NCBI RefSeq assembly: GCF_945873775.1
Contig: NZ_CAMCEC010000001.1
Span: 1-64,000, forward strand
Source of the DNA: an uncultured Treponema sp.
GTDB lineage: Bacteria > Spirochaetota > Spirochaetia > Treponematales > Treponemataceae
Reading direction: 5' to 3'
DNA length: 64,000 nucleotides
The notes under the pieces are model-generated. The model was not told the origin of the DNA and did not search any database. It saw only the letters and a list, made by a program, of their open reading frames with translations. Made by a program: the position numbers and the translations under genes. Positions 50,963 to 62,107 of the stretch are shown one piece after another (the stretch's first letter is position 1; each line of letters starts with the position of its first letter).

Positions 50963-51826
50963 TTATTTTCCTTCGTCCCATGCTTTTTTTATTAAGGAAA
51001 CAGCATTTTCATCATTCTTAATATTTTCAATTGCATTCAAAAGAAACGCTGTAAAAACAAAAATAAAGAATGCGGCAAAAGTTGCAACTATAATAAATTT
51101 AATTGTTCTTTTACCAGAATCTACTACAGAAGAAAGAAGAATAGGAGCTGAAACAAATTTATCATGGCTGGCTTTAAATGTTTTTATATCTGAAGAAATC
51201 TCAAGACAATTTACAGACACAGAAATAGTTTTTATTTCCGACTTTTTATTTTCTTCTCTCCAAACAACTGGCAAACTCAAATTTCCATATTGCACAATAA
51301 TTTTATCAGCATTTTCTTCCAATGAATTAATTCTTTGCATAGCAGAATCTTCTATATAGGAGTTCGTGCTTTTTAAAAGCTCTAAAATAAAAGCATTTAA
51401 TTCATTTTCTTTTTCAGCAGGAATTTTGCAAAGCAGTGTAATTCGGTCAGAAGCATTAGACGACTGAACAGAAAAAGTTCCTCCAAGTACTGCTTGCTCT
51501 GCGTTTTCAAAAATATGAAAATCTCTTTGGCACTCAGAAATTACAGCAGGATCTTGCATATAATCAACAGCAGATTTAATAACATCATATCCTGTCGCAT
51601 TGAAAACACTAGCAGGCAAACGTTCTGTTTTTAGCGCATAGGAAATCGTAAGTGTTTTTTTATTCAACGAAGGAACAAATTTCGGCAGAACAAAAAGCCA
51701 TGCAAAGGCGGCAAGCGCAACAGCAAGCGTTCCTATAACTACAAGTTTTCTATAGCGGACAAGAACCGCAAACAAGTCAATCAAAGAAATTTCATCTTCA
51801 TTATTATTTTCGTACTGTTCAGTCAT
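50963..51826 (-). CDS. Wzz-like chain-length determinant / polysaccharide co-polymerase
   Basis: N- and C-terminal TMs, EISLIDLFAVLVRYRKLVVIGTLAVALAAF motif typical of Wzz proteins; adjacent to rmlA. Confidence 0.75.
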   Translation of the reverse strand: MTEQYENNNEDEISLIDLFAVLVRYRKLVVIGTLAVALAAFAWLFVLPKFVPSLNKKTLTISYALKTERLPASVFNATGYDVIKSAVDYMQDPAVISECQRDFHIFENAEQAVLGGTFSVQSSNASDRITLLCKIPAEKENELNAFILELLKSTNSYIEDSAMQRINSLEENADKIIVQYGNLSLPVVWREENKKSEIKTISVSVNCLEISSDIKTFKASHDKFVSAPILLSSVVDSGKRTIKFIIVATFAAFFIFVFTAFLLNAIENIKNDENAVSLIKKAWDEGK

Positions 51827-51874
51827 AAGTCTATTCTATTATTTATTATTTCAAAAATCAATAACAATTCAGTT

Positions 51875-53632
51875 TTAGTCAGTCAAACCGCTTTTAGGAA
51901 TTCCAACACGGTTCAAGGGCCAGAATCTAAAGCAGGCTTTTCCAAGCATACGGCTTCTGTTTACATATTGAGGCGCAAGGCTTGTATAGTAAGTTACAGA
52001 CATTGAATCCATTGGCGAAATTGAAATTAAAGTCTGCTCATAGCTATGGCGCATATCAAGAGAATTGTAGCGGTTGTCGCCCATCATAAAATAGCAGTTT
52101 TCTGGAATGTACTGAGCGTTTCCATTCTTGTCATTTGCAGGAAAAACAGGAAGATTTCTTAAATCCATTTCAAGAATGTAAAGGCAAAGTTCCTGAGCCG
52201 CCTTAAGATATTCCATGCGCACAGAATCAGTCTGCCATTTTGAAACAGGAATTTCCGAAGCTAAAAGGCTTGCATTTCTTACAAGAATCCTGCCGAATAA
52301 AAGCTTTGCCATTACATTGAGCCTAAAACTTGATTCCATATATGCGTCGCTTCCAAGCTGATTTAAAATATTATTTTCACGGTGCCAGCTGTTCAGAAAT
52401 GAGTCAACCCAATCGGAGCCTCCTTTTACAGTTAAAAGCGAAATCGTTTCGTTGTTTATATTTGAAAACAAATTATAGACAAATAAATCCCGCGCTGAAA
52501 AAATTTCTTCTATAGATTTGCCTGAATTTTCTTTTGGACGCGCATAACGAGCAAATTCCTTGGAAAGTTTTTCGCATTCAGATTTTGCGCTGTTCAAGTC
52601 AAGAGTTCTGCGCTGCTCTTCAATTTTCAAAGTCGATTCAGCCTGTGATTCAGAAAGAGGAATTGTCTGTATTTTTGACTTTATCTTTGAAGAAAGCGGA
52701 TTCAAATTCCAGGCAGCCCAAGAAGAGTCCTGCTCTACAGGCTTAAATTCCTGATTATCTTTTGTGCGCGAATAAAGAGTTCCGTCAAGCATATAAATCT
52801 GTTCGCCCGGAACTGCGGTTACACGCTTTACAAGAGGGTCGGCTTTTATTTCGCCGTGCTCATCTGTATTTGTCTTTAAAAGCGTAAGGCTGCACATATA
52901 AATAAACTGGCTGAAAAAAGTTTTCACTTCATTTTCACGATCGCTTCCATAATGAGGATTTCTAAAAACAACAATGTCGCCTCTTTTGTATTTTTGAAGA
53001 TACGGAAAACCTGCATTGCTAAGCGGAAATTTCGGGCCGGCAAGAGACTTAAAAACAACAACTCTGTCTTTTATGAGGAAAGTCGGAACCATGCTTTCTG
53101 AAGGAATTTCGTAAAGTTGAAAAATAAAAATATTTAAAAGCATGATTGTAAACACAGCCTGAAAAAGCGCGTCAACCCATTCAAGAATTTCAACGGCAAC
53201 ACGTTTTATTCCCTTTGGCTTTTTGTAAGGATTCGCCTTTAAAAATTCAGCCCAGCCGGAATCAAGAGAGGCAATCCGTTTTTCAGCAAGAAAATACTGT
53301 GCCAAAAGTGAAAGGACAAGAATCACAATCCAGGCAAAAGCGCACAAAAAATCAAAGGCGGCAGGAAATCCAAATTTTCCAGAACGCTGAATAACAAAAG
53401 CCGTTATAAAAACAAAAGGCTCGTACTGAAAAACACGGCGCACAGAATTCAAGCGGCGCACTGATTTATTTTTTACAAGCTCAACGTATGAAGCAAAATA
53501 AAGCAGAACGGTAAAGCCCGCGGAAAGAGGAAATGCCACAGCGGAAATGTCCAAGTGCATATAAAGGCACAGAACAGAAAAAATTGCCGAGCAAATTAAA
53601 TTCAGTTTTATAATCAACGAAAAATTTTTCAT
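51875..53632 (-). CDS. lepB: Signal peptidase I with large insertion
   Basis: IPSESMVPTFLIKDRVVVFK (Ser), YKRGDIVVFRNP, VKRVTAVPGEQIYMLDG (Lys), CYFMMGDNRYNSLDMRHS. Confidence 0.88.
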   Translation of the reverse strand: MKNFSLIIKLNLICSAIFSVLCLYMHLDISAVAFPLSAGFTVLLYFASYVELVKNKSVRRLNSVRRVFQYEPFVFITAFVIQRSGKFGFPAAFDFLCAFAWIVILVLSLLAQYFLAEKRIASLDSGWAEFLKANPYKKPKGIKRVAVEILEWVDALFQAVFTIMLLNIFIFQLYEIPSESMVPTFLIKDRVVVFKSLAGPKFPLSNAGFPYLQKYKRGDIVVFRNPHYGSDRENEVKTFFSQFIYMCSLTLLKTNTDEHGEIKADPLVKRVTAVPGEQIYMLDGTLYSRTKDNQEFKPVEQDSSWAAWNLNPLSSKIKSKIQTIPLSESQAESTLKIEEQRRTLDLNSAKSECEKLSKEFARYARPKENSGKSIEEIFSARDLFVYNLFSNINNETISLLTVKGGSDWVDSFLNSWHRENNILNQLGSDAYMESSFRLNVMAKLLFGRILVRNASLLASEIPVSKWQTDSVRMEYLKAAQELCLYILEMDLRNLPVFPANDKNGNAQYIPENCYFMMGDNRYNSLDMRHSYEQTLISISPMDSMSVTYYTSLAPQYVNRSRMLGKACFRFWPLNRVGIPKSGLTD

Positions 53633-53714
53633 GCAGATATTCTATCACAAAACAAAATCCGTTGCCACAATTTTACTGCATGAAAAATTTATTCAAGCTA
53701 TTTAGAAATAACTT

Positions 53715-54080
53715 TTATTTTTCGTGTTTTTTTAAGGACGCTTCTTTTTCGTTAATTTTTTCTTTCAGCTCGTTTATAGCAGAAAGCTTTTCGGAAACAA
53801 CAAGGGAATCTTTTGAAATTGAAATTCCGTCTTCCGCAAGCTGATCCGCAACAGCCTGTCCAAGCTCCTGATATTTTTTTTCAAGGCGGCTTTTCAGCTG
53901 GACAATATCAATTTTGTTAACGGACTTGTCGCCAAATTCACTTATTGCAGAACCGGCAGTTTTCAATCCTTTTTTAGAAGCTTCAACTCCTTTGTCAAGA
54001 TACTGCTTTAGAGTTTTTGCAAATAGTTTTTTACCAGAAGCAGTTTCTTCCGCTTTTTCTTCATTGATTTCTTCTGACAT
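53715..54080 (-). CDS. Hypothetical coiled-coil protein
   Basis: 121 aa Lys/Glu-rich; AGGCGAAAA RBS-like sequence upstream. Confidence 0.6.
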   Translation of the reverse strand: MSEEINEEKAEETASGKKLFAKTLKQYLDKGVEASKKGLKTAGSAISEFGDKSVNKIDIVQLKSRLEKKYQELGQAVADQLAEDGISISKDSLVVSEKLSAINELKEKINEKEASLKKHEK

Positions 54081-54109
54081 TTTTCGCCTCCGCTTTATTT
54101 CAGTTTATT

Positions 54110-57100
54110 CTATTGTAATTGCCATTCTCCATATTCGTCAATAAGTTCAGTCTTAAAACTAGGCATTGGATGCCAAGAAATTGCAAAAGTTATATACGGA
54201 TGATAGTCATAAGTTTTTGCGCCGCTTCCGTTTGTAACAAGACGAGGTTTAAATGAAATTGAGCCTGTCATGTCCCAGTCATGCAGATTTCTTGTAATGC
54301 TGACTTTTAAAGTCTTGAGCTTGAATCCAGAAGAGCGTCTGTTAAGCTGGCTTGAATCATAAAACTGTCCGTCGCCCCAGAAAGCAAAAGAATTCCATAA
54401 GTCAACAAACATATTTTCTTCGCCGGAAATAACATTGTCGTATTTTGTAAATCTTTGGAAATATCTGAAAATAACATTGTTCTGAGTTTCCGCGCTGAAT
54501 GAAAGTTCAAATGCCTCATGGATTTTAAAAGTCAAAGACGGAACAAATCTAAAATAGCTGTTTGTTGGACGGACGCAGTCATAGACAATTCCAGCAGTAA
54601 GAGAAGGCGCCCAGGTAATCCGATTTTTCCAGTACCTGAATTTTTTTCCGGAAGTTGAATACGCAAGGCTCAAAGTATAAGGAACAAAATCCTTGTCTTC
54701 TTTTGCAACCCAGCCTTCGCTTGAATCAAAATCGTAGCAAGTCGTATACTGCATTATGTATGACAGCTGAAAATCCTTCCAAGAAAAAGAAAGCTTCATT
54801 GAATCCGAACGCCTTTCTTCCATTTCATAGTTGAAGGATTCTGAAAATAAAAGTTTTCCGTTAAAAAATTTCAGCGTGGCGGACTGCTTAAAAGGATTCC
54901 AAACAAAATTGTCAGTGTCTTCGTTTTCCTGTTTTATTCCGACTTCCGCAGAAAGACTCGCATAAGGAAAAGAAAAAGCGGCGTTGAAAGTGTACTCATC
55001 AAGCTGCGGCGGAAGATTTGAAGTCAACGTCAGGGACTGCGAAAAATCATCTGTTTCTTTTGCGGCAAGTTTTGCGCTCACTGTATGGGAAGTTACTGTT
55101 TCTTCATCAGTGAGTTTCATAACCGCGTATTCCCATTCAGGCTTTTCAGCGTCTCCAATAAATTCAGTCTTGATAATTTTTATAGAAGATTTCCATGCAA
55201 TGCTCGAATCCTTGAATATATCAGAATAAGCAAATGGATTTATAGAAAAATTATTGTCATTTACCAAATCCATTTTTTTAGCTTTGTAGTCCGAAAGCTT
55301 TACCGAATTTTTTGAAGTCTCGGATGTATAGCCGTCAAGATTCGGGTGGCTTTGATAAACAGGATTGAATGTAAAATCATTTTTTGAATACACAAACGGA
55401 TTTCTAAATCCCAGCTCGCTTGAAATTGTAGCAGGAACTTTTATCTGATAATAAGTCGAATAAAAATTTCCCCATTCAAAATCAGAAGGCTCAAGAAGCT
55501 CGGAAGAATTGTAGTTGACTTGAGATGTAAACTGCGGAACTATTGAGTAGCCAAGTTTGTATTCAATTCCTTTTACATCAACAATATTTTCTTTTGGTTT
55601 TGGAGCAAGTTCCTGTATTGAAAAAGCAAGCGCATCATCCTTTTCTGATTTTTTTTGAGGCTCATCTTTTACTTCTGGATTTTCTGAAGCGGTTTCTTTT
55701 TCTTTTTGCTTTGGAGTTTTTAACTCTTCTGGAATTTCAAGTTCGATTGGAAACGAAGGCGAATCGAATTTTTCATAAACATTTTCAAACGGATATTTAA
55801 AAATAGTTCCTTCAATTTTTGCTGCGATTTTAAATGGAACAACTTGCGACGGATAAAAGAACGAACGCTCAGGACTGTAAGTTTGCCAATCAGATGCGGA
55901 AGAAGAAAAATCAGAATCAGTCCTGGACTTTGAACTAAATGAAATATCCGACGACAAATTTGTAATGGACAAAGTTGAAATAAACGGCTTTACAAAATCC
56001 GGAAGCGGAACAGAATAAGAAGCATTTGCAGTCCATTCAAATGAAGAAGTCTGAGCAGAAGTATCTTCCGTGTCGTTGTCATCAGTTTTTGTCTGTCCCA
56101 AAAGAAAATTTATCCAGTCAAGATATTCAGAACGTTTTTCAAAGTCTTCTGTAAAAAACGGATCGCTGTAAACTGGCATAGAAAGGCTCAAAGAAAACGG
56201 CTTTTTTATAGAAGCTTTTAAAAGTCCTTTATAGCGGAACGGAGCTTCAACACCAAGAAAATTAGAGTTGTCCTTTTCAATTTTTCCAGCTGAAGAATAA
56301 GGAGTATATTTTCCGCCGGAATAAAAAACTGTATTTGTAAACGCAAGCTGCGCTCCGGCTTCAATAGAAGAAATGTAGTCAGAAGAAGACGGTTTATAAA
56401 CACCAGAAAGTCCAGTCGCAAATCCCATATTCGCATAGTAATCCGCCATGAACTTTAAATAGCTTGAAGCGTCTCCTTTAAAATCTTCATCCAGATTATG
56501 CAGAACAAGCCCTTCCCGCTTTTGCTCTTTTAAAGTTGAAGGACGCATAAAGTTGAATATTCCGGCTGCAAGATTATCATCGGAAGAAGTGTCAGACTCT
56601 TGCAAAGGTTTTCTTCCAAGCAAATAAGTTGTTGTCTGAAAATAATAGCCGAACCGCTCATCATATCCAAACGCTGGGTTAAACAAGAGCTCGTCCTTTG
56701 GATAATAAAAAGCCGGAAGATACAAAACCGGAAATTTTCCAACATAGACAACCGCATTCAAAAACGCAAACTCGCCGCCGGGAAGCAGCCAAATTCTTGA
56801 AGCCTTTACCCGCCAATGAGGATCTTCATCATCGCAAAATGTAAGCGAGGCATTTTTAAAAGCAACAGAGCCAGAAGAATCCCTGCCAAAAATTTCAGAA
56901 GCGACAATCATTGTTGAGCCGGACGGAAGATTCAAAGCTCCGCTTCCTGCATTAAAAATTCTGCCATTGTCAAAAACGCCTTCCAAAGTGCTTGTGTTCA
57001 GCAAAACGGTTGAAGCGGAAATATCCTGTTCATCACCGTTTGTGCCGGATTTAAAAATGCGAACGCTTCCTTTTGCATAAAGCATTTGAGTTGAACGATT

Positions 57101-57346
57101 GAAAGTTACATCGTCAGCTTTTATTTCTGTCTTTGATTTTTCTTTTTCAACAGAAAGCTTTACGTTTCCAGAAAGATGAATTTCATCCTCGCTTGTATTT
57201 TCATTTTTTTTATATTCTGAATAATTTGCGCTTATGATTGTTACAACCGTAACACCGCTTTGAGAAAACGCAGGCTTCAATAAAAAAAACAAAGCAAGCA
57301 AAAAAAGAGCACTTCTTTTTCCGAAAGATGAAAGACAAAAAAACAT
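54110..57346 (-). CDS. LptD/OstA-like outer-membrane protein
   Basis: Signal peptide, OstA-like N-terminus (IHLSGNVKLSVEKEKSKTEIKADDVTFNRSTQMLYAKGSVRIF), LPAFYYPKDELLFNPAFGYDERFGYYFQTT, then a long barrel-like region. Confidence 0.75.
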   Translation of the reverse strand: MFFCLSSFGKRSALFLLALFFLLKPAFSQSGVTVVTIISANYSEYKKNENTSEDEIHLSGNVKLSVEKEKSKTEIKADDVTFNRSTQMLYAKGSVRIFKSGTNGDEQDISASTVLLNTSTLEGVFDNGRIFNAGSGALNLPSGSTMIVASEIFGRDSSGSVAFKNASLTFCDDEDPHWRVKASRIWLLPGGEFAFLNAVVYVGKFPVLYLPAFYYPKDELLFNPAFGYDERFGYYFQTTTYLLGRKPLQESDTSSDDNLAAGIFNFMRPSTLKEQKREGLVLHNLDEDFKGDASSYLKFMADYYANMGFATGLSGVYKPSSSDYISSIEAGAQLAFTNTVFYSGGKYTPYSSAGKIEKDNSNFLGVEAPFRYKGLLKASIKKPFSLSLSMPVYSDPFFTEDFEKRSEYLDWINFLLGQTKTDDNDTEDTSAQTSSFEWTANASYSVPLPDFVKPFISTLSITNLSSDISFSSKSRTDSDFSSSASDWQTYSPERSFFYPSQVVPFKIAAKIEGTIFKYPFENVYEKFDSPSFPIELEIPEELKTPKQKEKETASENPEVKDEPQKKSEKDDALAFSIQELAPKPKENIVDVKGIEYKLGYSIVPQFTSQVNYNSSELLEPSDFEWGNFYSTYYQIKVPATISSELGFRNPFVYSKNDFTFNPVYQSHPNLDGYTSETSKNSVKLSDYKAKKMDLVNDNNFSINPFAYSDIFKDSSIAWKSSIKIIKTEFIGDAEKPEWEYAVMKLTDEETVTSHTVSAKLAAKETDDFSQSLTLTSNLPPQLDEYTFNAAFSFPYASLSAEVGIKQENEDTDNFVWNPFKQSATLKFFNGKLLFSESFNYEMEERRSDSMKLSFSWKDFQLSYIMQYTTCYDFDSSEGWVAKEDKDFVPYTLSLAYSTSGKKFRYWKNRITWAPSLTAGIVYDCVRPTNSYFRFVPSLTFKIHEAFELSFSAETQNNVIFRYFQRFTKYDNVISGEENMFVDLWNSFAFWGDGQFYDSSQLNRRSSGFKLKTLKVSITRNLHDWDMTGSISFKPRLVTNGSGAKTYDYHPYITFAISWHPMPSFKTELIDEYGEWQLQ

Positions 57347-57349
57347 TTT

Positions 57350-60289
57350 TTACAAAAGCCTGTCTCTTTCTTTTTCGCGCTCAAGAAGCTGAGAAACATA
57401 TTTTCCTGTATAGCTTTCTTTTGACTTTGCAACTTCTTCTGGAGTTCCAGTCGCAATAATTGAACCGCCGCCGCTTCCGCCTTCAGGACCAAGATCTATC
57501 AAATAGTCCGCCTGACAGATAACGTCAAGATTGTGCTCAATCATCACAACTGAATTTCCTTTGTCAACAAGTTTTTGAATAACGCTCATAAGCTGCTTTA
57601 TGTCAACAAAGTGAAGTCCCGTTGTAGGCTCATCTAAAATATACAAAGTTTTTCCAGTTGAAGGGCGCGAAAGTTCAGATGCAAGTTTTACACGCTGAGC
57701 TTCTCCTCCACTCAAAGTAAGCGCATTTTGTCCAAGCTGAATATAACCAAGCCCAACGCTTTTTAAAGTTTCAAGTTTTCTTGCAATATGCGGAATTCCA
57801 GAAAAGAAATCAGCGGCTTCTTCAATAGTCATGTCAAGAACATCGCTTATGGATTTTCCCTTGTAAAGAATATCCAAAGTTTCCTGATTGAATCTTTTTC
57901 CGTGGCAGACATCGCATGGAATAAAAACGTCAGGAAGAAAATTCATTTCAATTGTCAAAGTTCCAGCTCCCTGGCAAGCCTCGCATCTTCCGCCTTTTAC
58001 ATTGAAAGAAAAACGTCCGCTCTTGTAGCCCTTTGCCTTTGCTTCTGGAATACTTGCGTAAAGCTCGCGGATTTTATCGAACACGCCAATGTAAGTTACA
58101 GGATTGCTCCGCGGAGTTCTTCCAATTGGGCTTTGGTCTATGCTTATTACTTTGTCAATACTTTCCAAGCCTGAAATTTTCTTATAAGCTCCAACAGGAA
58201 GCTCGCTCTTCATAATTTTATTGCTGATTGCAGGAAACAAAACATCATTCAGCAAAGTTGACTTTCCGCTGCCAGAAACTCCCGTTATGCAAGTAAAAGT
58301 TCCAAGCGGAATTTCAACGCTTACATTTTTCAAGTTGTGCTCTGTAACATTTTGAATTTTTATAAAGTTTCCGTTTCCAGTTCTTCTTTGCTTTGGAATT
58401 TCCATTCTGATTTTTCCTGCAAGATACTGGCCAGTAAGGCTTTCTGGAATTTTCATAACTTCCTGCGGAGTTCCTGCCGCCATGATTTTTCCGCCGTGGA
58501 CACCAGCTCCAGGACCAATGTCAACAAGATAATCCGCGGTAAGCAAAGTCTGCTCGTCATGCTCAACAACAATCACCGTGTTGCCAAGATTTCTAAGATA
58601 CAAAAGAGAATCAATAAGCCGCTGATTATCCCGCTGATGCAGACCAATCGAAGGCTCGTCCAGAATATACATAACCCCGGTAAGACCTGAGCCAATCTGA
58701 GTTGAGAGCCTTATGCGCTGCGCCTCGCCTCCGCTTAAAGTTGCAGCCGAACGCTGAAGCGTAAGATATTCAAGACCAACATTTTTCAAGAACGAAAGGC
58801 GTGATTTTATTTCCTTTAAAATTTGCGCGGAAATCTTTTTTTCTGTTTCAGAAAGCTCTAATTTTTCAAAGAAGTCTATGGTTTCTGTAACAGAAAACTC
58901 GGTCAAGTCCCAGATATTTTTTCCGCCGACAGTAACGCCAAGAGATTCCGGGCGAAGACGTTTTCCATGGCAAGACGCACACTCTTTATGCGACATAAAT
59001 TTTTCAAGAGATTCCCTTGCATTTTCTCCCCAAGCTTCATTGTAGCGGCGGCGCAAATCACCGAAAATTCCAAGCCAAGGACGATTGTAAGAACTTGTTC
59101 CCTCACCGCTTTGCTTTTTGTAAACCCACTTTATGTTTTTCTGCGCGTTTCCGTTCCACAAAAAATCAGTCTGCTTCTTTGTAAGATCCTTCAGCGGAGT
59201 TTCAAGAGTAAAGCCTGCTTCATTTGCAACAGCCTCGAACATCGCATGGTTCCAGGAACTTTCAGGATTGTAAGCCTGAATTCCGTACTCATTAAATGAA
59301 AGTGAAGAATCCGGCGCAATCAAATTTTTGTCGTATTCCATTTTTTCGCCAAGACCAGTACAGTCGGGGCAGGCTCCAAACGGATTGTTAAAAGAGAACA
59401 TCCTAGGCTGAAGCTCTGGAATAGAAATTCCGCAGTCAGGACAGGCATTCTTCTGTGAAAAGAAAACTTCCTCTTCTATAAAATCCGCGGCAGAATCAAC
59501 AGACTTTCCTTTTGCAGAAATCTCATGCACAACATTTTCATAAGCCTCATCAGTCTTATTTACGCGGCGCAAAACAATTATAACACCGTTTGAACTTTGA
59601 AGCGCAGTTTCAACTGAATCGGCAAGACGTTTTCTAATTTCAGGCTTTAAAACTATGCGGTCAACAACGATTTCAATTGTGTGCTTTTTCTGCTTGTCCA
59701 GTTTTATGGAATCTTCAAGCTCAACCATAAGCCCATCAATTCTAGCGCGCGCAAAGCCAGATTTTTTTGCGTCGTCAATAACTTTTTGATGCTCACCTTT
59801 TTTTCCGCGGATAACAGGAGAAAGAATTGTAAGTTTAGTTCCCTGCGACCAAGAAAGAATTGTTTCTATAATCTGGTCAACCGACTGTTCCTTGATTTCC
59901 CGACCGCAATTCGGACAGTGGGGTTTTCCAATTCTTGCATACAGAAGGCGGTAATAGTCATAGATTTCTGTTACAGTTCCAACCGTTGAACGCGGATTTT
60001 TATGGGTTGTCTTTTGCTCAATTGAAATCGCAGGAGAAAGCCCCGTAATCAAATCCACATCAGGCTTGTCCATTCTTCCAAGGAACTGCCTTGCATAGGA
60101 AGAAAGACTTTCCATATATCTGCGCTGGCCTTCAGCAAAAAGAGTATCAAATGCAAGTGATGATTTTCCGCTGCCAGAAAGTCCGCTTATGGCAACAAGT
60201 TTATTGCGCGGAATTTCAACACTGATATTCTTTAAGTTATGCTCGCGCGCACCTTGAATTACAATTTTCTCATCGTTGAATGCGTTCAT
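57350..60289 (-). CDS. uvrA: Excinuclease ABC subunit A
   Basis: [63 protein letters not shown], CxxC zinc motifs, [38 protein letters not shown]. Confidence 0.98.
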   Translation of the reverse strand: MNAFNDEKIVIQGAREHNLKNISVEIPRNKLVAISGLSGSGKSSLAFDTLFAEGQRRYMESLSSYARQFLGRMDKPDVDLITGLSPAISIEQKTTHKNPRSTVGTVTEIYDYYRLLYARIGKPHCPNCGREIKEQSVDQIIETILSWSQGTKLTILSPVIRGKKGEHQKVIDDAKKSGFARARIDGLMVELEDSIKLDKQKKHTIEIVVDRIVLKPEIRKRLADSVETALQSSNGVIIVLRRVNKTDEAYENVVHEISAKGKSVDSAADFIEEEVFFSQKNACPDCGISIPELQPRMFSFNNPFGACPDCTGLGEKMEYDKNLIAPDSSLSFNEYGIQAYNPESSWNHAMFEAVANEAGFTLETPLKDLTKKQTDFLWNGNAQKNIKWVYKKQSGEGTSSYNRPWLGIFGDLRRRYNEAWGENARESLEKFMSHKECASCHGKRLRPESLGVTVGGKNIWDLTEFSVTETIDFFEKLELSETEKKISAQILKEIKSRLSFLKNVGLEYLTLQRSAATLSGGEAQRIRLSTQIGSGLTGVMYILDEPSIGLHQRDNQRLIDSLLYLRNLGNTVIVVEHDEQTLLTADYLVDIGPGAGVHGGKIMAAGTPQEVMKIPESLTGQYLAGKIRMEIPKQRRTGNGNFIKIQNVTEHNLKNVSVEIPLGTFTCITGVSGSGKSTLLNDVLFPAISNKIMKSELPVGAYKKISGLESIDKVISIDQSPIGRTPRSNPVTYIGVFDKIRELYASIPEAKAKGYKSGRFSFNVKGGRCEACQGAGTLTIEMNFLPDVFIPCDVCHGKRFNQETLDILYKGKSISDVLDMTIEEAADFFSGIPHIARKLETLKSVGLGYIQLGQNALTLSGGEAQRVKLASELSRPSTGKTLYILDEPTTGLHFVDIKQLMSVIQKLVDKGNSVVMIEHNLDVICQADYLIDLGPEGGSGGGSIIATGTPEEVAKSKESYTGKYVSQLLEREKERDRLL

Positions 60290-60350
60290 AGCCCTTTATT
60301 ATAGAAGAAAAGCAGACAAATGAAAATGCCTGCATAAGTTCAAGTCAAAG

Positions 60351-61694
60351 CTAATATTCAGTTCTAGTTATGTTTCTAAGCCACTTTTTGCTCTTATAGA
60401 ACGAGAACACCCAGGGCCACTTTACAAATTCGTCTAGGCACATAAAAAAGTAAACCCATACAACAGGAAGCTTGAATACAAAAGCTGTAAGAATTCCAGC
60501 TGTAATTCCATAGCCCCACATATCGATTGTGTCGCATATTAGACCGAATTTTGTGCATCCGCCCGCGCGGAAGATACCGGCAATAAGAGTTGTGTTAACA
60601 GCAGTTCCCATAACATAGTAGACATTTATAAAAAGCATCTGCTTTAAATAATGCATTGCCAAAGTTGAAAGCGAAGCGTATTTTAGAACAAACGGAATTG
60701 AAATAAATATCAAAAGTCCGCCAAACGCCCCTGTAATAACTGTAACTTTAAGAAATTCCTTTGCACCTTTTTCAGCCTCGTCAATCTTATCCGCGCCAAT
60801 CAAGTTTCCTACAATAATGCCGCCGACCGCAGCAACAGCATAGCAGAACACAGTGGCAAAGTTGCGCACAACACATACAATCGAATTCGCAGCCACAACA
60901 TCAGAGCCAAGCCGCCCCATGATTGCAACGTAAGCAGAAAAAGCCGCGCCCCAGGAAACATCATTCAGCAAGGCAGGCAAAGACATCTTAAAAAAATCCT
61001 TGGCAAGAGAGCTGCTTTTTATAAACATATAGGAAAACTTAAGTTTTATGTCCTTACTCCGGGCCGAAACAATAAAGCACCCTGCAACACAAACAGCCTG
61101 AGAAATGCAAGTAGCAAGAGCAACTCCGCGGATTCCCATTTTTTCAATTCCAAAAAATCCAAAGATAAAAACCGCGTTAAGAATGATGTTCAGGAAAAAT
61201 CCCACACCGTTAAAGAATGTTGCCACCGAAACATGATTCGCGCTTCTAAGCATAGAAAAGTAAGTATTTGAAACCGCCCACAAAAGATAGAACACCCAGA
61301 TTATGCGAAGATATTCCGCGCCTTCTGAAATCAAAACCGGATCAGCCGTATAAACGCGCATAAGTTTTTCCGGGAACAACGATGCGCCAACAGAAAAGGC
61401 AACCGCAACAGCAAGCGAGCATTTAAGCGCAATCCCTTCAATTGCCTCAAGAGCCTTAAAATCTTTTTTACCAAAATACTGAGCCGCAAGAAGAATAGAG
61501 CCCGAGCTTATTCCCGAATAAAACATAAAGACAAGACCAGAGTACTGAGTTGCAAGAGAGCCTGCCGCAATAGCGTCCTGACCTACACTGTTAAGCATTA
61601 TAACATCCACAGAGCCCATCATGGCGGCGAATATATTCTGCAGAATAATAGGAAAAAACATTTTAAGCGAATCTTTGTAAAATTGTTTGTTCAT
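60351..61694 (-). CDS. MATE-family efflux transporter
   Basis: 12-TM-like protein, KMFFPIILQNIFAAMMGSVDVIMLNSVGQDAIAAGSLATQ. Confidence 0.9.
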   Translation of the reverse strand: MNKQFYKDSLKMFFPIILQNIFAAMMGSVDVIMLNSVGQDAIAAGSLATQYSGLVFMFYSGISSGSILLAAQYFGKKDFKALEAIEGIALKCSLAVAVAFSVGASLFPEKLMRVYTADPVLISEGAEYLRIIWVFYLLWAVSNTYFSMLRSANHVSVATFFNGVGFFLNIILNAVFIFGFFGIEKMGIRGVALATCISQAVCVAGCFIVSARSKDIKLKFSYMFIKSSSLAKDFFKMSLPALLNDVSWGAAFSAYVAIMGRLGSDVVAANSIVCVVRNFATVFCYAVAAVGGIIVGNLIGADKIDEAEKGAKEFLKVTVITGAFGGLLIFISIPFVLKYASLSTLAMHYLKQMLFINVYYVMGTAVNTTLIAGIFRAGGCTKFGLICDTIDMWGYGITAGILTAFVFKLPVVWVYFFMCLDEFVKWPWVFSFYKSKKWLRNITRTEY

Positions 61695-61712
61695 AATTTT
61701 CTCCTCTTTACG

Positions 61713-62107
61713 TTATTATCGGACTTGATTCGATAATCAGAAGCATATATATAACACTTGTTTTAATATAATGCAAGACACATAAATCAAACTGAGCAAC
61801 AAAGCGCAAAATTGAGGAAAGGATTATCCAGTCAAACTGGATAATGACAAAAAGCTGGATAGTGGCGGAGAAAGTCAGATAATCGAAATGACAAGTAAAA
61901 AGTGGATAATGACAGAAAAACTAGATAATTGAAATGACAAAAAAATCTATTAGGGGATTGCCGTATCAAGCACGGAAATGACAAAAAAAAACAAGGGATG
62001 TCCTAAAAGAACCTTCTATGTCATTATCGGGCTTGACCCTGCGATGTTTCTGAAAGAAACTCGATTGATAATCTAGGATTGCCGTATCAAGTACGGCAAT
62101 GACAAAC
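61713..62107. repeat. Array of REP-like palindromic units
   Basis: ATTATCGgacttgattCGATAAT (61715-61737), ATTATCCAGtcaaaCTGGATAATGACA (61823-61848), degenerate ...GATAATxxxAATGACA units, GATTGCCGTatcaagcACGGaAATGACA (about 61956-61983), 55-bp copy B (62019-62073), GGATTGCCGTatcaagtACGGCAATGACA (about 62077-62105). Confidence 0.85.

Noticed and set aside
61717-61740. Sigma-28 -10 box (TCCGATAA) upstream of the MATE gene
   Set aside because: The sequence is one arm of a REP-like palindrome and lacks a TAAA-like -35 at the right spacing.
61713-62107. CRISPR-like array
   Set aside because: Units vary in sequence and spacing, and conservation is of palindromic form, not of an exact repeat with uniform spacers.
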